This document shows, piece by piece, positions 36,661 to 48,915 of a stretch of 64,000 nucleotides of DNA. The stretch's first letter is position 1, and each line of letters opens with the position of its first letter. This DNA comes from Myrica gale (Eukaryota > Streptophyta > Magnoliopsida > Fagales > Myricaceae). The stretch lies in the NCBI GenBank assembly GCA_963930655.1, contig OZ005605.1, positions 17,057,501-17,121,500 of the forward strand, in the 5' to 3' direction. The notes under the pieces are model-generated. The model saw only the letters and a program-made list of their open reading frames with translations. It was not told where the DNA came from and searched no databases. Made by a program: the position numbers and the translations under genes.

Positions 36661-38210
36661 AGCCCATGTCTACCAGTTGGGTAGTTGTCAATCTTACACT
36701 TTAATTATCGATAGAAGCTTTGTATTAAATACGATCAAATGGAGATTAGAACCGATCATAAGCGTTTGACTGAATTGTACTACACGAATATTGCTTCGTG
36801 AACTCAAATTCCTTTGAAAAAGAGAACATTGTACTCTCCTCTGGTATTTAGAAAAAAAAAAGTACTCTCCTCTGGTTTTGGCTAGGAGTACTCTAGGCGT
36901 TCTTATTTATAGAAGGTTTTAATTTTGATGGCAGCTAGGAGTAATAAATATATATTAATATCTTAATTTTGTTGAACGTAACAAAGGGTATTTTATTAAT
37001 TTGGTTTAATCATTATAGTATCTGGTCCGAATACAGAAAAGTTAAGATATTTATTATATTTTTGCAGAAAATAACGTATATTTATAGATTCACTACTAGT
37101 AAGACATAATTTAACATATGATTCAAAAGAGAATTATAAGCTTCAGCTGACAAAAGATAAGCTTTAACAATCCTCAGACATGGTGTCTAATCAAATGATA
37201 TTATTATAACAGAAGTTGCTCACTTCCAGTAGCACACCTGTCTTTCTTACTTTTTTTTTTTTAGTAATTCCTCTTTTATTTTTATCTTTCTTTTTATGAT
37301 CTGGACAAGTAATGAGCTGTCATTCTACATGTCTTTTTTTTTTTTAACTATCACTCTATGTGTTGAAATTAACGCAAATGGGATTGCGTAGGAGAGAAAA
37401 GCTACTGTTGAAACCCACGTAATTGGGTCAATTATTTAGTATTAATATTAAAAAATTTATTACATAATTTTTTTTATTATTATAATATTTATTAAAAATA
37501 TTTTCTCTTCACTTTTTCACCAACTCTCATAAAATATCTTTACTTTATAAATATTTCAGAAATCTCAATACCCAAAATTTTCACACTCAAATAACCTCAT
37601 AGTCTATGTCCATCATAAAAAAAGTTTGCGAGCATAACATTATTTTTTATATTCGATACGATTTTGAACGTGTGTTTACAATAAGTTTAAGAGGATATAT
37701 TTTATATAAAATCGGAGAAGACAATTTTTCACAAATTAAGACCTCTATTGTGATATCCTGAATTTTACATGGACAGAGAAAAAAAGAATAAGAGACGAAT
37801 TTTATATAGATTAAATATCACATTTAGACATTACTTATAAATTGAATTAAACTTTATAATGATCTAAACAACTTCAAATGAATATTGACTGGTACTTTTG
37901 AAGTCGAAGAACATATGTGGTTAATGTTGTACTTGGATCATGGTTATGTTTACAAATCTAAATTTTACTAAAATCTTGAGAATATTATAGAAATTGAGGT
38001 GAATTATAATTTTATTTATTTTGAGAGAAAGCAGTGAAAAAATATAATAGTATATAAGTTAGTGAAAAAAGTAATAGAAAGAAGTTTTGAGTGAATTTTT
38101 TATGGTTATTGTAATTGAAAAAAATGATTTGAATATTATTTATAAATGATTTTATTCTTAATTTTTTGACCAAAATTTTAAGTTAGTTATATTTACCCAT
38201 TAATAAAGAT
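36661..38210. other. AT-rich DNA without recognised genes
   Basis: The first part (to about 36835) belongs to the segmental duplication shared with 42860-43025. TACTCTCCTCTGGT is repeated at 36831 and 36862. No gene or transposon end was identified in the rest. Confidence 0.45.
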
Positions 38211-38394
38211 CACGTTTGTTTCTCCAAAATTTTGGGGTTTGAAATTTCTAACAAAACAAATACACTCTAAAATTTTTAACTTTTACACACACACTTTACT
38301 TTTCACAAATCCCAATAAATCTCAATAAAGTAAAGATTACCAAAATTTCAAGAATATTCTCCGAAATTTCCACAAACAAACACCCTCTTAGTCT
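38211..38394. mobile_element. MITE, ACGTTTGTTT family, copy 1
   Basis: It starts ACGTTTGTTTCTCC and ends CACAAACAAACACC. The interior CAATAAAGTAAAGATT and TTTCAAGAATATTC are found in reverse orientation at 60494-60660. Confidence 0.6.
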
Positions 38395-39703
38395 GAATTG
38401 GATTAAATTCTGAAAGAGACCACTAGTTATGTTACGACTCCCCCTTCTGGTCTTGGCGTTGTCTAGCTAGTGACGTGAAATTATATTATCTAATTTTATA
38501 TTACAATTTGTCGAACAAAAGTGAAAGGTATCTTAATAATTTGGTTCAATCATTATATTACCATTTAAATCAGAATAGAGTAAACTTTGGTGAGAAAAAA
38601 GAAGCAACCATTTTCAGCCACTAGTGTCTAATCTCAGCATAGCCGAAGCTGCCGACTTCTATAAATTTTGGCACTACTGCTGGCGTCAGTGTACCGGTGG
38701 CCATTAAACACTCTATCTAGGTGCTAACTGAATGACTCCTGTAGGGCTCTTGTCATCCTCTTCGATGGGCCCGCTTAGATCTGTAGGCTAGTGAGGATGG
38801 GCCCGCGGTACTTAGATCTGTGGGCTAGTGAGGCTAGTTAAAATGCAACCCATCAGCTAGGACTAGCTACTAGGAATAGGTTTGTTTGGAATGAGATAGA
38901 GATTAAGATTGAGTACGAGCTTTATACGGATTTGTGATTCTTAATATTCGGTGACGTAAAATCTTAATAATTATTTATTTTTATTTATAATATTTTGTAG
39001 AAATGTGTGGTAGACACCGTTATATAAAAAGTAATTTTAGGTTGACTTCATTTTAGAACTCTTGTTATAAAAAATAACTCTAGATGAACTATATTTTAAG
39101 ATTCATGTTATAAAAAATAATTTTAGTTAGACGTTATTTAAAAGTGTAGGATCTCACATATTGTGTTAATAGACGATAAAATGTAGTGTCAATTGAAGAA
39201 ATAAGAAACAAGAATGTTTTTTATTTTTTTAATTCAACATTTGACTTCAATTCACGTAAAGTAAAGGAGACATAGGTTTTGTGATATTTGTAGAAAAATT
39301 GGGTTTCAATCTTAATACATCCAAACGCAGATGATTTAAAGCAGAACTTAAGTCTTAAAGTCTTAATTCAATCTCGATCCCAAACAAGACCTTAATGATT
39401 TTTACCTCCAAGTAAAGATAGACCTGAAATTTGAGTTTCAATCTTAAGAGTATTTTTTCTAAAAAAGAAAATTAGCTTAATTATCATATAATGTCTAATC
39501 TTGTAGAGTGAAGCAGAAAATATACTTACTGGATACAGTCAAGTTCCCAATTACAAAGAAACTGACATCTGTGAAAGAGAGAACAGAGACCGAGTGGGTC
39601 GTTGATGATTGGGCCAAGGTCCTCCTTGGTGGCATATGGTGGATGAAGCTCCTATGTAATATCTAGGGCACTGCATCAGGTCTAATTTTTAAAATTTAGG
39701 AGC
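38395..39703. other. Intergenic DNA without recognised genes
   Basis: Mostly AT-rich. The short duplicated phrase GATCTGTAGGCTAGTGAGG / GATCTGTGGGCTAGTGAGG occurs at about 38778-38832. Nothing else was identified. Confidence 0.4.
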
Positions 39704-40005
39704 ATGTTCGTTTGTAAAAACATTTTAAGGATACAACAACAAAGGTATAAAACGAACATCCAGAATTTTAAAAATTCAAATGCAAATATTAATATTATTT
39801 TACACAATTTCCAACAATTTTTTCACACAAAATTCAATAATGGTTAAATAAAATTACAACAAATATTCTCTCTATATTTTTTCACCTAACTCTAATACTA
39901 TTTCATTAAACAATTACATCAATTCATCTTTCTCTAAAACCTTTTACAAACTCCAAAAAAAATTAATAAATTTCACCAACTTTTACCCAAAAACATATAA
40001 AACTT
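39704..40005. mobile_element. MITE, ACGTTCGTTTT family, copy 2 (diverged)
   Basis: It begins ATGTTCGTTTGTAAAAAC and shares ATTCTCTCTATA, TTTCATTAAACAATTACATC and AAAACCTTTTACA with copies 1 and 3. The right end is unclear. Confidence 0.5.
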
Positions 40006-41039
40006 CCGTTTACATGAATATTTACCATTATACTCAAAATCTTAAAGATCTTGACCATTAGTTCGTAATAAATGTTCAGAACTTGGCCACGTTGTTATCA
40101 ATCAACTTGTAAAATAGTTTAAAAAACTCGAAAGCACACTTAAAATGAGGATGTCCTTCACGCCACACCCCAAAGAAAGGCATGGACATGACGACAACCT
40201 TTTTTGCTCCCTCTCGCCGTCGCCTTCAGCCATATCGCACTTCTGTCCCAAACCAACGAAATAAGCAGAGCCAAACCTCACAGTCCAACAATAGTATGTG
40301 ACTCTATTGGACCTGGTCAAAAACTTCCGTCTGAAAGTTTCATTCTTCCACCGTTTGCTCTGCAAACTGTTCATTTTTTGTTCTAGAAATCCCTGAAATA
40401 TGTTGCAAGAGCTTCAAAGGCATGTAGTGATATCTATTGAAGCTTGAAAGGAAATTGCTTTTTGCATAAAGCACTTCGTGCAAAAGTGCTTCGAAGGATT
40501 TTATAACCTTTGAAAAAATCAGCTACCAAGGATGAAAAAGATGAACAGATTGTGAAAACATATCTAATGGTTGAGCAGATTCAGATTGATCCAAAATGAG
40601 ACAGGTCCAATTTCGAAGGAACACCGGCGAAAGTCTAACTTGCGGAAGTGGCTGGTCGATGAGGCAAAGGAAAAGAAAAGAAAAGATAGAAGTGAGAGAG
40701 ATAAAAGTTTGTTAACAAGTTTTAGAAGATTTCTTAAAATTTCTTATAAGATTTCATACCATTTATGATGTGGCAGAAAAACTGCCGTTTATTTTTAGAT
40801 GAACGACTCAGATTTTAAGAATTGGACAATACCCTAATACTGCAGAGGATCCTCGTCCGGCTGATGGTCTACAAGAAGTTGATAAGTCTAGGCGCTTGTT
40901 GAGGGCCTCAAAGCTCCTGCAGGAAGCTCTATCCCACAAGACACAAATAAGAGGCGTTTATTGTACACATTGGTCGAACTTGATGATAAGACTCAAACGA
41001 TCCATGAGAATATCCCGCTCTCAAGTTATAATTTTCTTT
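40006..41039. other. Stretch with short unrecognised ORFs
   Basis: It holds open frames of 60-90 codons (40102-40374 minus, 40571-40768 plus). None shows a family motif. Base composition is less AT-rich than the flanks, so it may be remnants of a gene or element. Confidence 0.3.
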
Positions 41040-41560
41040 TTAGATTAAATACACGTTTCACCCCAACACTCCTTATATTCGAGAGTGTTTATACATTACA
41101 TTTTAATATTTTATTTTTGAGACATTGAACCAATTATGTTATCTCCTATAACGATTTACATTCCGAAATAAAATTTGGCGTCAAATTAAATTGTAATAAT
41201 TTAACACTTATTTCTTATGTGACCCCAATCTCTGTCAGATTACTATATTGTCCTTGAATCTCAAACAAGTCAGGGTTAAATGAACTTCAAATTCCAATAG
41301 GCGAAAATTGTGACTTGTTTGAAGTACAATTAATCTTGATTTGTTTAATATTTAAGGACAATACGGTAATCTAATAAAAATTGAGATCACGTGAAAGGTA
41401 CATGTAAACGATTACCGTCTAATTTGACGTCAAATTTCACTCTGGAGTGCAAATTGTTGGGAGAAATAACATAATAGAATCAATGTCTCAAAATAAAATA
41501 TTGGGGTATAACGTGTCAGTACCCTAAACATAAGAGATGCAAAGTGTATATATTTAACTT
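41040..41560. mobile_element. Foldback MITE-like element
   Basis: The left half has ATTACATTTTAATATTTTAT and TTATGTTATCTCCTATAACG. The right half has the complementary order (GGGAGAAATAACATAAT, CAAAATAAAATATTGGGGTA). The interior is non-coding. Confidence 0.5.
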
Positions 41561-41869
41561 TTTTTTATACCCACTTCAATTGTTGGCTGAGGTTCGAAAT
41601 CTTCACTTATCTAATACTTAAAGATGTGACAAATGACGTGATAATAAAATTGCTGTAAATAAATCGATGACTAGACGAACCTAGAGATTAGAGAATATTA
41701 TAACAAGTGAGGAGAATGTTATAAATTAAAATAATAGGTAATATGATTTTCTAATTTTCTTTTTATAGCTGATTATTATCTAGATATTGTTCAAAATATT
41801 ATGGGGCCAATTGATTTCAAAGTAAAATGGTACTGACTTCAAGAAAAGCCTTTAGAGTATATTAATGTA

Positions 41870-42055
41870 TACATAATTTCACTCTAGGGTGTAAATCTTT
41901 GTGAGAGATAAAAAAACCGTCTAATTTGACGCATAATTTCACTCTCGGGTGTAAATCGTTAGGAGAGATAATATAATGAGTTCCGAGTCTCAAAAATAAA
42001 ATATTAGAGTGTAATGTGTAAACAACCCCAAACATAAAAAATGTAAAGTATACTT
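41870..42055. mobile_element. Right-half fragment of the same foldback element
   Basis: ATAATTTCACTC, GTGTAAATC and GGAGAGATAATATAATGAG match the right half of the 41040 element. ATAATTTCACTCTNGGGTGTAAATC is present twice, 60 bp apart, where N differs. Confidence 0.5.
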
Positions 42056-42285
42056 AACCTATAATAGAATTTGGGGTGCAAGTCATTATTAATTTGCAGT
42101 GGTGCATGTCCCCTAGGTAGCCTTCTCAGTTCCTCTTTATATATTTGAAATGAATTCTCCGATCTATGTTGTAACCCTAATACCCACAATACTATAGATA
42201 ACCTAAAAAAATCTAGATGACGTTGTCAAAGAAGGCGCACAAAAAAATTAAAATAAAAAACCGAATTGTAAACGACGCCATGATT

Positions 42286-42858
42286 ATGTTCGTTTTTAAC
42301 TTTTTTCCAGAATTCAAATACATTCACAAAATTACTACCGAACATCTTAAGAATTCAAACACAAACACCAATACATTTCACACAATCTCCAACAACTTTT
42401 TACTTTTTTATTTAACACAAATTTTCTCTCGGGTTAATTACAAAAAACTCCCTTGAACTATACCAGTATCCCAAAATCTCCCCTAAACTTCAACTCGTGT
42501 CAACCCGCCCTCTCAAGCTTGCGCAATCGTCTCGGTTTCGTTTTTGACAGGGGTATTTTGGTCTTTTAAATATGAAGAACTCACGTGTGACAGAATAAGT
42601 TGTACGGTTTCGTTAAATCCGAGTAAAAAATGAAACCGAGACGATTACGTAAGTTTGAGGGGGCGGGTTAACACGAGTTGAAGTTTAGGGGGGATTTTGG
42701 GATCAGAGATATAGTTCGAGGGAGGTTTCTATACTTTTTATTAAACAATTACATCAAATCAGTTCTCTCTCCACTTTACACAAACACCAATAAAATACTA
42801 TTCAACATCAACATTCACAACTTCTCTAAAATCCTATATTTGTACCCAACACGAACAT
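42286..42858. mobile_element. MITE, ACGTTCGTTTT family, copy 3 (interrupted)
   Basis: It begins ATGTTCGTTTTTAAC and ends ACACGAACAT. It is split by the foldback MITE at 42431-42734 at a position where copy 1 has about 28 other bases. Confidence 0.7.
42431..42734. mobile_element. Foldback MITE nested in another MITE
   Basis: Arms of roughly 100 bp are inverted copies: CTAAACTTCAACTCGTGTCA and TCGTCTCGGTTTC on the left, GAAACCGAGACGA and ACACGAGTTGAAGTTTAG on the right. The centre contains GGGGTATTTTGGTC. Confidence 0.75.
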
Positions 42859-43044
42859 ATCCCATGTCTTGTGTTCGAAAGTCCATGTCTTTCAGCTGGG
42901 TAGTCTCTGTCCATCTTACCCGCAGTAATTATAGATAGAAGCTTCGTATTAAATACGATGAAATGGAGCATAAGCTTTAGACTAAATTGTACTACTAGAA
43001 TATTGCTTCGTGAACTCAAATTCCATTGACAAAAAATAACAATT

Positions 43045-43760
43045 CACTGCAAGAAAATTGATCTTAGATGTCAAATTTTCGAGTGTCAAAACAAATTTTG
43101 TCACCAAATCATGCCCTTCCATGTCAAAATAAAAATTTTGTTACCCAAGATTTATTAGGAATTACAAAACCGTTCGGACGTCCATAAACCACTTCCGCAT
43201 AGTATTTAAGGTTAATAAAAGCCAAAACGTTACATATTTGTGATTTAAAACATTTGTCAGCATCTGCAAAGGCGTTCGAACGTTACAAGAAACCATGCGC
43301 ACGTGGTTTGGATGACAAAACACCATTGTCACCCAACAGTCACGCAGTTCAGATCGTCACAAAAGTTGCAATACCTTTCGTCTGATCTGACATAAACATC
43401 CAAACGACTGGGACAGTCCGTGCATGATTAACACACATCTATGTCAGACGGCTGTGGAGAACAGCTGCTAGATTTCGCAGGTTAAATCTCATCCAGATGC
43501 GTATGACTATAATTTTGGCTAATGCTGGTACTCCATGTTGCACGTTTTCAGACGTCTGCCCGTTCGTACGGACCCATCTCGTCGGCATGCCATCATTTTG
43601 AGGAAGATTTTACGTAACCATTCACGATTTGCAATTTAATGCTTAGGAATCTGATTGGTCCACGTGGAAAAAGTCAACGTCCGCACGGTATGGACGGATT
43701 TTAAAAACGAACAGAAGCCATTTGAAAGACATTTTCACCCACATTACACCCTTTTCTCTC
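43045..43760 (+). mobile_element. CACTA-like transposon end
   Basis: CACTGCAAGAAAATTG at 43045 matches the CACTA superfamily terminus. The following 600 bp repeat variants of GTTCGGACG / GTTCGAACG / GTTCGTACGG / TCCGCACGG, like sub-terminal transposase-binding motifs. No opposite end or transposase was found. Confidence 0.45.
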
Positions 43761-43984
43761 ATTTCTCACAGTGGTACATTCACGTTTAGAATCTAAAATT
43801 TAGCTCTTTAGTCCTATTTCACGAATTTCTTTCTATCCATGTATTTTTCTCATGTTTTTATTTCATTTTTTTCGTTTAAAAATCATGTTTTTAACGTTAT
43901 TTACGTAGAAAATTTTATATTAGATTTTCGGCCATCACAGTTGTTTGATGGCCGATCTTTGTATTGATATGGATTGCGTAATAT

Positions 43985-44409
43985 TCTAGACGTTCTTCGA
44001 CTTCTGATCCTTTGGTTGGCGAAGCAGAGACAACTTTTTTGGCTTTATCCAAAGCTTGTGATCTCAAACTCTCCCGTTTGCTCCTTCAAGGCAACTCTGC
44101 TATTGTTATGGAATGTATTCTTCTATCTCAGCTTCAAGGATCTTTTGCGTGCAAGTTGTTCCCATGGAAAATTGCATCTCTTATTCACAGTCTTCATCCA
44201 TATCTCTTTTTCATCCCAGTATTTTATCCTTCTAAGATTCTTTGAGAGTTCAGTTCGGAGGGTCGCTCATTAGCAGCCTGGGCGGCTGCCGGATTGTAAA
44301 AGTTTAGTAGAGTCAAACCACCCTAGCTTGTTATTTTCTTTCTTTGCTTTTGAAGTTTGTTGTAATCCTGTTCTCTTCAATATATAATATGTCGGTTTAA
44401 CAAAAAAAA
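43985..44409 (+). mobile_element. LINE RNase H/3' fragment
   Basis: The plus frame gives DPLVGEAETTFLALSKACD and LKLSRLLLQGNSAIVMECIL, like the RNase H (RVT_3) domain of plant non-LTR elements. The sequence ends in GTTTAACAAAAAAAAG. It is a short 5'-truncated copy. Confidence 0.5.
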
Positions 44410-44476
44410 GTATATAAAGAAGGGAGATGCGTTTGCATTTTGACGATTCGCAAAAGTGGAGACGACTAGTGAATTT

Positions 44477-44817
44477 TGTTAGAAATTGAAAGGAAAAATA
44501 TATTGATTGTAGGCTGAATAGATGAGAAATGATGAAGGGACAAGGTATAGGATTTTGGAGCACTTCTCTCCTACGAGTTTTACTGAAACTTTTTCTATAG
44601 AATTTGTTGTTTCTAGTTTGTTATAGAGGAGACTCTGCTGTGGGTATTTATCAATACAAACTTTATGAATTTCTAGATAGAACAGTTCATGTATCTCCTT
44701 GTACAATGTACTGTCAAGTTCAACGTACTATAGAGATTCATTCACCTTATTTTTGACTCCTTGGTAGAATAAACTTATTAAATGCTGAACATTCAAGAAA
44801 ATGTATCAACTTCAACA
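44477..44817 (-). repeat. Copia 3' LTR
   Basis: It runs from TGTTAGAAATTG to TTCAACA on the plus strand and is nearly identical to 48916-49256. Confidence 0.9.
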
Positions 44818-45176
44818 CTCCTCCTTGATGCATTTTTCTGAAACTCCAATCATGCTTCTCAGTAGCTGAAACTTGTTCCTTGACAAAGCCTTGGTAAAGA
44901 TATCAGCCCATTGCTCCTCTGTGCTGCAGTACTTGAGCTTAATTTCTCCATTTGCTTCTTTCTCCCTGATAAAATGATACTTGATAGCAATGTGTTTTGT
45001 TCGGTTGTGATGACTTGGATTCTTCGACATTTCTATGGCTGACTTGTTGTCACAATAGATGATTGTAGCATCCTTTTGCAGCTCTCCCATATCCTCAAAT
45101 ATCCTTCTAAGCCATACTGCTTGGCTTGTTGTTCCAGCCGCTGCAATGTATTCAGCTTCAGCGGATGATTGTGCAA
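44812..45176 (-). pseudogene. Copia RNase H remnant
   Basis: It contains SSAEAEYIAA after the frameshift, then IIYCDNKSAIEMSKNP, HHNRTKHIAIKYHFIREK and QWADIFTKAL, the conserved copia RNase H blocks. It is separated from the RT frame by an indel in the eight-A run near 45210. Confidence 0.8.
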
Positions 45177-46440
45177 CTATTTCTTGTTTCTTTGATGCCC
45201 AAGAAAAAAAATTCCAGAACCAAGTGTGAATGCATATCCAGAAGTACTTTTCATATCATCCACTGACCCAGCCCAATCACTGTCAGTAAAACCAACCAGA
45301 TTTGAGTTAGAGGTAGATGTGTACCAAATTCCATACTCCAACGTTCCTTGTAAGTATCGGAGTATTCTCTTTGCAGCTCCAAAGTGAACTTGACTTGGAC
45401 TTTGCATGAATCTGGATAGCAAGCTTGTAGTATACATTATATCTGGATGAGTGGCAGTGAGATATAATATACTTCCAATAAGACTTCTGAAAATTGAAAC
45501 AACTGCCTTCTTAGATCCATCTTCTCTCTTCATTTTTTCTTGAGGAACTAATGGAGTAGCAACAGATTTGCAACCATTCATCTTGAACTTCCTCAACAAG
45601 TTCTCTGCATATTTCTTTTGGGATATAAAAATCCCTTTTTGCTCTTGACTTATCTCCTTACCAAGAAAATAATGCATCAATCCCAAGTCACTCATTTCAA
45701 AAGTCTTCATCATATCCATCTTAAAGCCTTGTACCATTGATAGATTATTTCCAGTGAAAATCAGATCATCAACATATAAAGAGATAATAAGAATGTCATC
45801 AGGTTCTTGGGTCTTGATGTAGAGAGTTGGTTCACTTTCGCTTCTCCTAAATCCTTGATCCAAGAAATACCCATCAATTTTTCTGTACCAAGCTCTCGGC
45901 GCTTGTTTAAGGCCGTATAAAGCTTTCTTTAGTCGAAGAACCTTCGCTTCCTTGCCATTCACAACGAACCCTTGTGGCTGCTCAACGTAGACTTCTTCGT
46001 TCAGTTCCCCATTCAAAAATGCTGACTTTACGTCAAGCTGAAATATCTTCCATTCTTTTTGGGTTGCAAGAGCAACAAGAGCTCTTATAGTATCAAAGCG
46101 AGCAACTGGTGCAAACGTTTCGTTGTAGTCAATCCCGGGTTGTTGTTTGTATCCTTTAACAACAAGTCTGGCATTGAACTTCTGGATAGACCCATCAGGA
46201 TTAAGCTTTGTTTTGTAAACCTACTTAACTCCAATGGTATCCTTGTCTTCAGGGCGATCTACCAGCTCCCACGTTTTATTCTTTTCAATCATCTTTATCT
46301 CTTCCTCCATGGCTTTCACCCATTCTTCTTGTTGTATGCAATTTCATAATTTTCTGGTTCCATCACTGTGAAATTGCATGTTTCATATATTTCTCTTAGA
46401 GATCTTACTCTTCCTGCTGATGTTTCTGGTGAAGAAGTTT
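45177..46440 (-). pseudogene. Copia reverse transcriptase
   Basis: The open part 45177-46016 holds [15 protein letters not shown], the catalytic [20 protein letters not shown], and the [11 protein letters not shown] start of RNase H. Upstream is [13 protein letters not shown] sequence, broken by a TAG at 46221-46223 where copia proteins have tryptophan. Confidence 0.85.
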
Positions 46441-46441
46441 C

Positions 46442-48170
46442 TTAGCTTGAGCTTGATTGTGAAAAAGATCCAGGAGATGCCGATGGAGTGCCACTTTCGA
46501 AAGAAACATCTTCTTCTTCATGATGTTGTCTTGTATGATCTACGTGTACTTCTTCTGGTACAAAGACATTTTTTCTTTCTGTTGTCTGAGCTTCCCAATT
46601 CCAAGCAGCATTTTCATCGAACTCAACGTCACGACTGAAGGTGAGCTTCTTAGTCTCCAGATTGTATACTCGATATCCTTTTGACACCGATCCATATCCC
46701 AAAAAGATACCTTTTTGAGATTTTTCTTCTAGCTTGTGTCTTCTTTGTGCTGAAATATGGATGTAGCAGATGCTACCAAACACTCTAAGGTGTTTAGCAG
46801 ATGCTGCCAAACACTCTACGGCTTCAGACCACTCCAAGCTTCAATTGGATTCTTGTCTTGAACAACCTTTGTTGGACATCTGTTCAGCAAATAAACTGCA
46901 GTATGCACTGCTTCCGCCCAGAACATCTTTGGAAGTCCTTTCTCCATTAGCATTGATCTGGCCATCTCCATGACAGTTCTGTTCTTTCGTTCTGAAACTC
47001 CATTTTGTTGCGGAGTGTATGCAATAGTCAACTGATGCTCCACACTTTCATCTTCACAAAACTTATCAAATTCTTTAGAGGTGTACTCATACCCTCTATC
47101 GCTTCTCAACTTTTTAATGCTACATCCAGTCTGCTTCTCTACAAAATTCTTAAACTTCTTGAAAATTTCAAAGACATCTGATTTTTGTTTGAGAAATAAA
47201 CCTAGGTCATCCTTGTAAAGTCGTCTATAAAAAGGATGAAATACCTGTTCTGGTTTAGAGAAGGTGTTCTCATGGGCCCGCATAAATCTGTGTGCACAAG
47301 CTCCAGAATTTCTTTTGCTCTCCATGCTTGATTTGAAGAAAATGATTGTCGATGTTGTTTTCCAAGAAGACAACCTTCACAAACACCATTCAGCTCTTTT
47401 AGCTTTGGCAGATTTTTCATCATATTTTTGTGATGCAAAAATCTCAGCGACTGAATGTTAAAGTGCCCAAATCTTCGATGCCAAACCCAAGAGTCATCAA
47501 CTTGGGCCTTCATAGCAACTTCTTTCGAATATTGCCAAGTAATTGGAAAAGTTCTCCTCTTTCCCATCTTTACTTGAGCAACTTCATGATTATTATTTTT
47601 CAGATCATTGATGGTGCAGAAATTCCCTTCAAAGTGAAGAGAATATCCATTCTCCATCATTTGTCCCACACTTAATAGATTCTGATCAAGGCTAGGCACA
47701 AGTAGGACATCTTTGATAAATCTCGTACCTTTCTTTGTCTCAATGGCAATAGTGCCTTTGCCTTTTGTATCCACCAAGACGCCATTTCCCATCTTCACTT
47801 TTGACTTCATTGAGGTATCTATATCACAAAAGATACTCTCATTTGAAGTCATGTGATTACTGCAACCGCTATCAATATGCCACTCCGTAGATTTATCCTC
47901 TGAAGCAGCTTGACATGCATAGAATAAATGCTCCTTGTTTTCTTCTTCAGAAAAATTAGCTTGATTATTTTTGTAACGACAAACTTGTTCAGTGTGCCCA
48001 AACTTCTTGCAATTTATGCACTGTGGCTTTCCACGATGCCAACAATCTTTCTCAGGATGACTTGTCTTTTTGCAGATTCCACATGGTGGAAAATCACCTT
48101 TCTTCTGCTTCCACTTGGAACTTCCTTCATTTTGAGGTTTTGCACCACCTTTCTAGCCTTGATATTTTTT
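46442..48170 (-). pseudogene. Copia zinc knuckles, protease and integrase
   Basis: Two zinc knuckles (CGICKKTSHPEKDCW, CINCKKFGHTEQVC) are followed by protease WHIDSGCSNHMTS. Then come the integrase zinc-binding block (HRRFGHFN ... CEGCLLGKQH) and core (LVHTDLCGPM, LRSDRGYEYTSKEF, YTPQQNGVSERKNRT). A TAG at 47202-47204 replaces tryptophan. A short tandem duplication near 46765-46825 shifts the frame. Confidence 0.85.
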
Positions 48171-48855
48171 AATTCCATCTTTTCTGATGCTTCTTCGATT
48201 TCAAATTGAGCTTAGACTGAAAGGCATTTTCAAGTGAATCTTCATTACGCCTATTCAATCTTTGCTCATGTGCTTGAAGGGAACCCATTAACTCGGCGAC
48301 TGACATAGTTGATATGTCTTTGGATTCTTCAATTGCTGCCACAACATAATCATATTTCTCTGTCAAGCTTATCAAGAGTTTTTGAACAATTTTCTCATCA
48401 GAAATCGCTTCTCCATAGGCTCACATTTGATTCACCACCTCCAAGATCCTGGAGCAATAATCTTTAGCTATCTCAGAATCTTTCATTTTGAGATTTTCCA
48501 TCTCCCGTCGCAGCGCTTGAAACTTAATAGCTCGAACTTTGGCATTTCCTTGGAACTCCTCCTGCAGAGTGTCCCATGCTTGCTTTGCTGTAGCAGAGCC
48601 CATAATTCTTGGAAAAATAGGATCACTTACCGCTTGCTGGAGAACGAAAAGAGCCTTTGCATCCTTCTGCTTGAGTTCTTTAAATTTTGCTATTTGATTT
48701 GCAGAAGCACCTTCAGCGGGAATGTTAACTCCTTCTGCAATGATCTCCCACAAGTCTTGTGATTGGAAGAATGTCTTCATCTTGATACTCCAATAATCAT
48801 AGTTGTCTCCACCAAAAATTGGAACGGATGATTGAGCAGAACCAAGAGTAGCCAT
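48171..48855 (-). pseudogene. Copia gag
   Basis: The ATG at 48855 begins MATLGSAQSSVPIFGGDNYD, typical of copia gag (UBN2-type), with AKQAWDTLQEEFQG and LISLTEKYDYVVAAIEESKD. A TGA at 48421-48423 interrupts it, and the frame is lost near 48170. Confidence 0.85.
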
Positions 48856-48901
48856 AAGAACTTGCAGTGATGTTCCCAACGCCCAAACTTGATCGAATAA
48901 A

Positions 48902-48913
48902 GCTCTGATACCA
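48902..48913 (-). promoter_or_regulatory. Copia primer-binding site
   Basis: On the minus strand TGGTATCAGAGC lies two bases after the 5' LTR. It is complementary to the initiator tRNA-Met 3' end. Confidence 0.9.
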
Positions 48914-48915
48914 CT

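Larger units (their letters stand above)
42084..43025. repeat. Segmental duplication of the 36040-36835 region
   Basis: Shared landmarks in the same order are CATTATTAATTTGCAGTGGT, ATATTTGAAATGAATT, AAATCTAGAT, the MITE, GATAGAAGCTT and AATATTGCTTCGTGAACTC. This copy carries an additional MITE inside. Confidence 0.75.

Noticed and set aside
40102..40374. Possible small gene of 90 codons
   Set aside because: No domain, no signal peptide, no supporting homologue from memory; kept only as an unassigned stretch.
44270..44563. 97-codon minus frame across the copia LTR edge
   Set aside because: It is an LTR reading that recurs at the other LTR (from 49002) and then diverges in flanking DNA.
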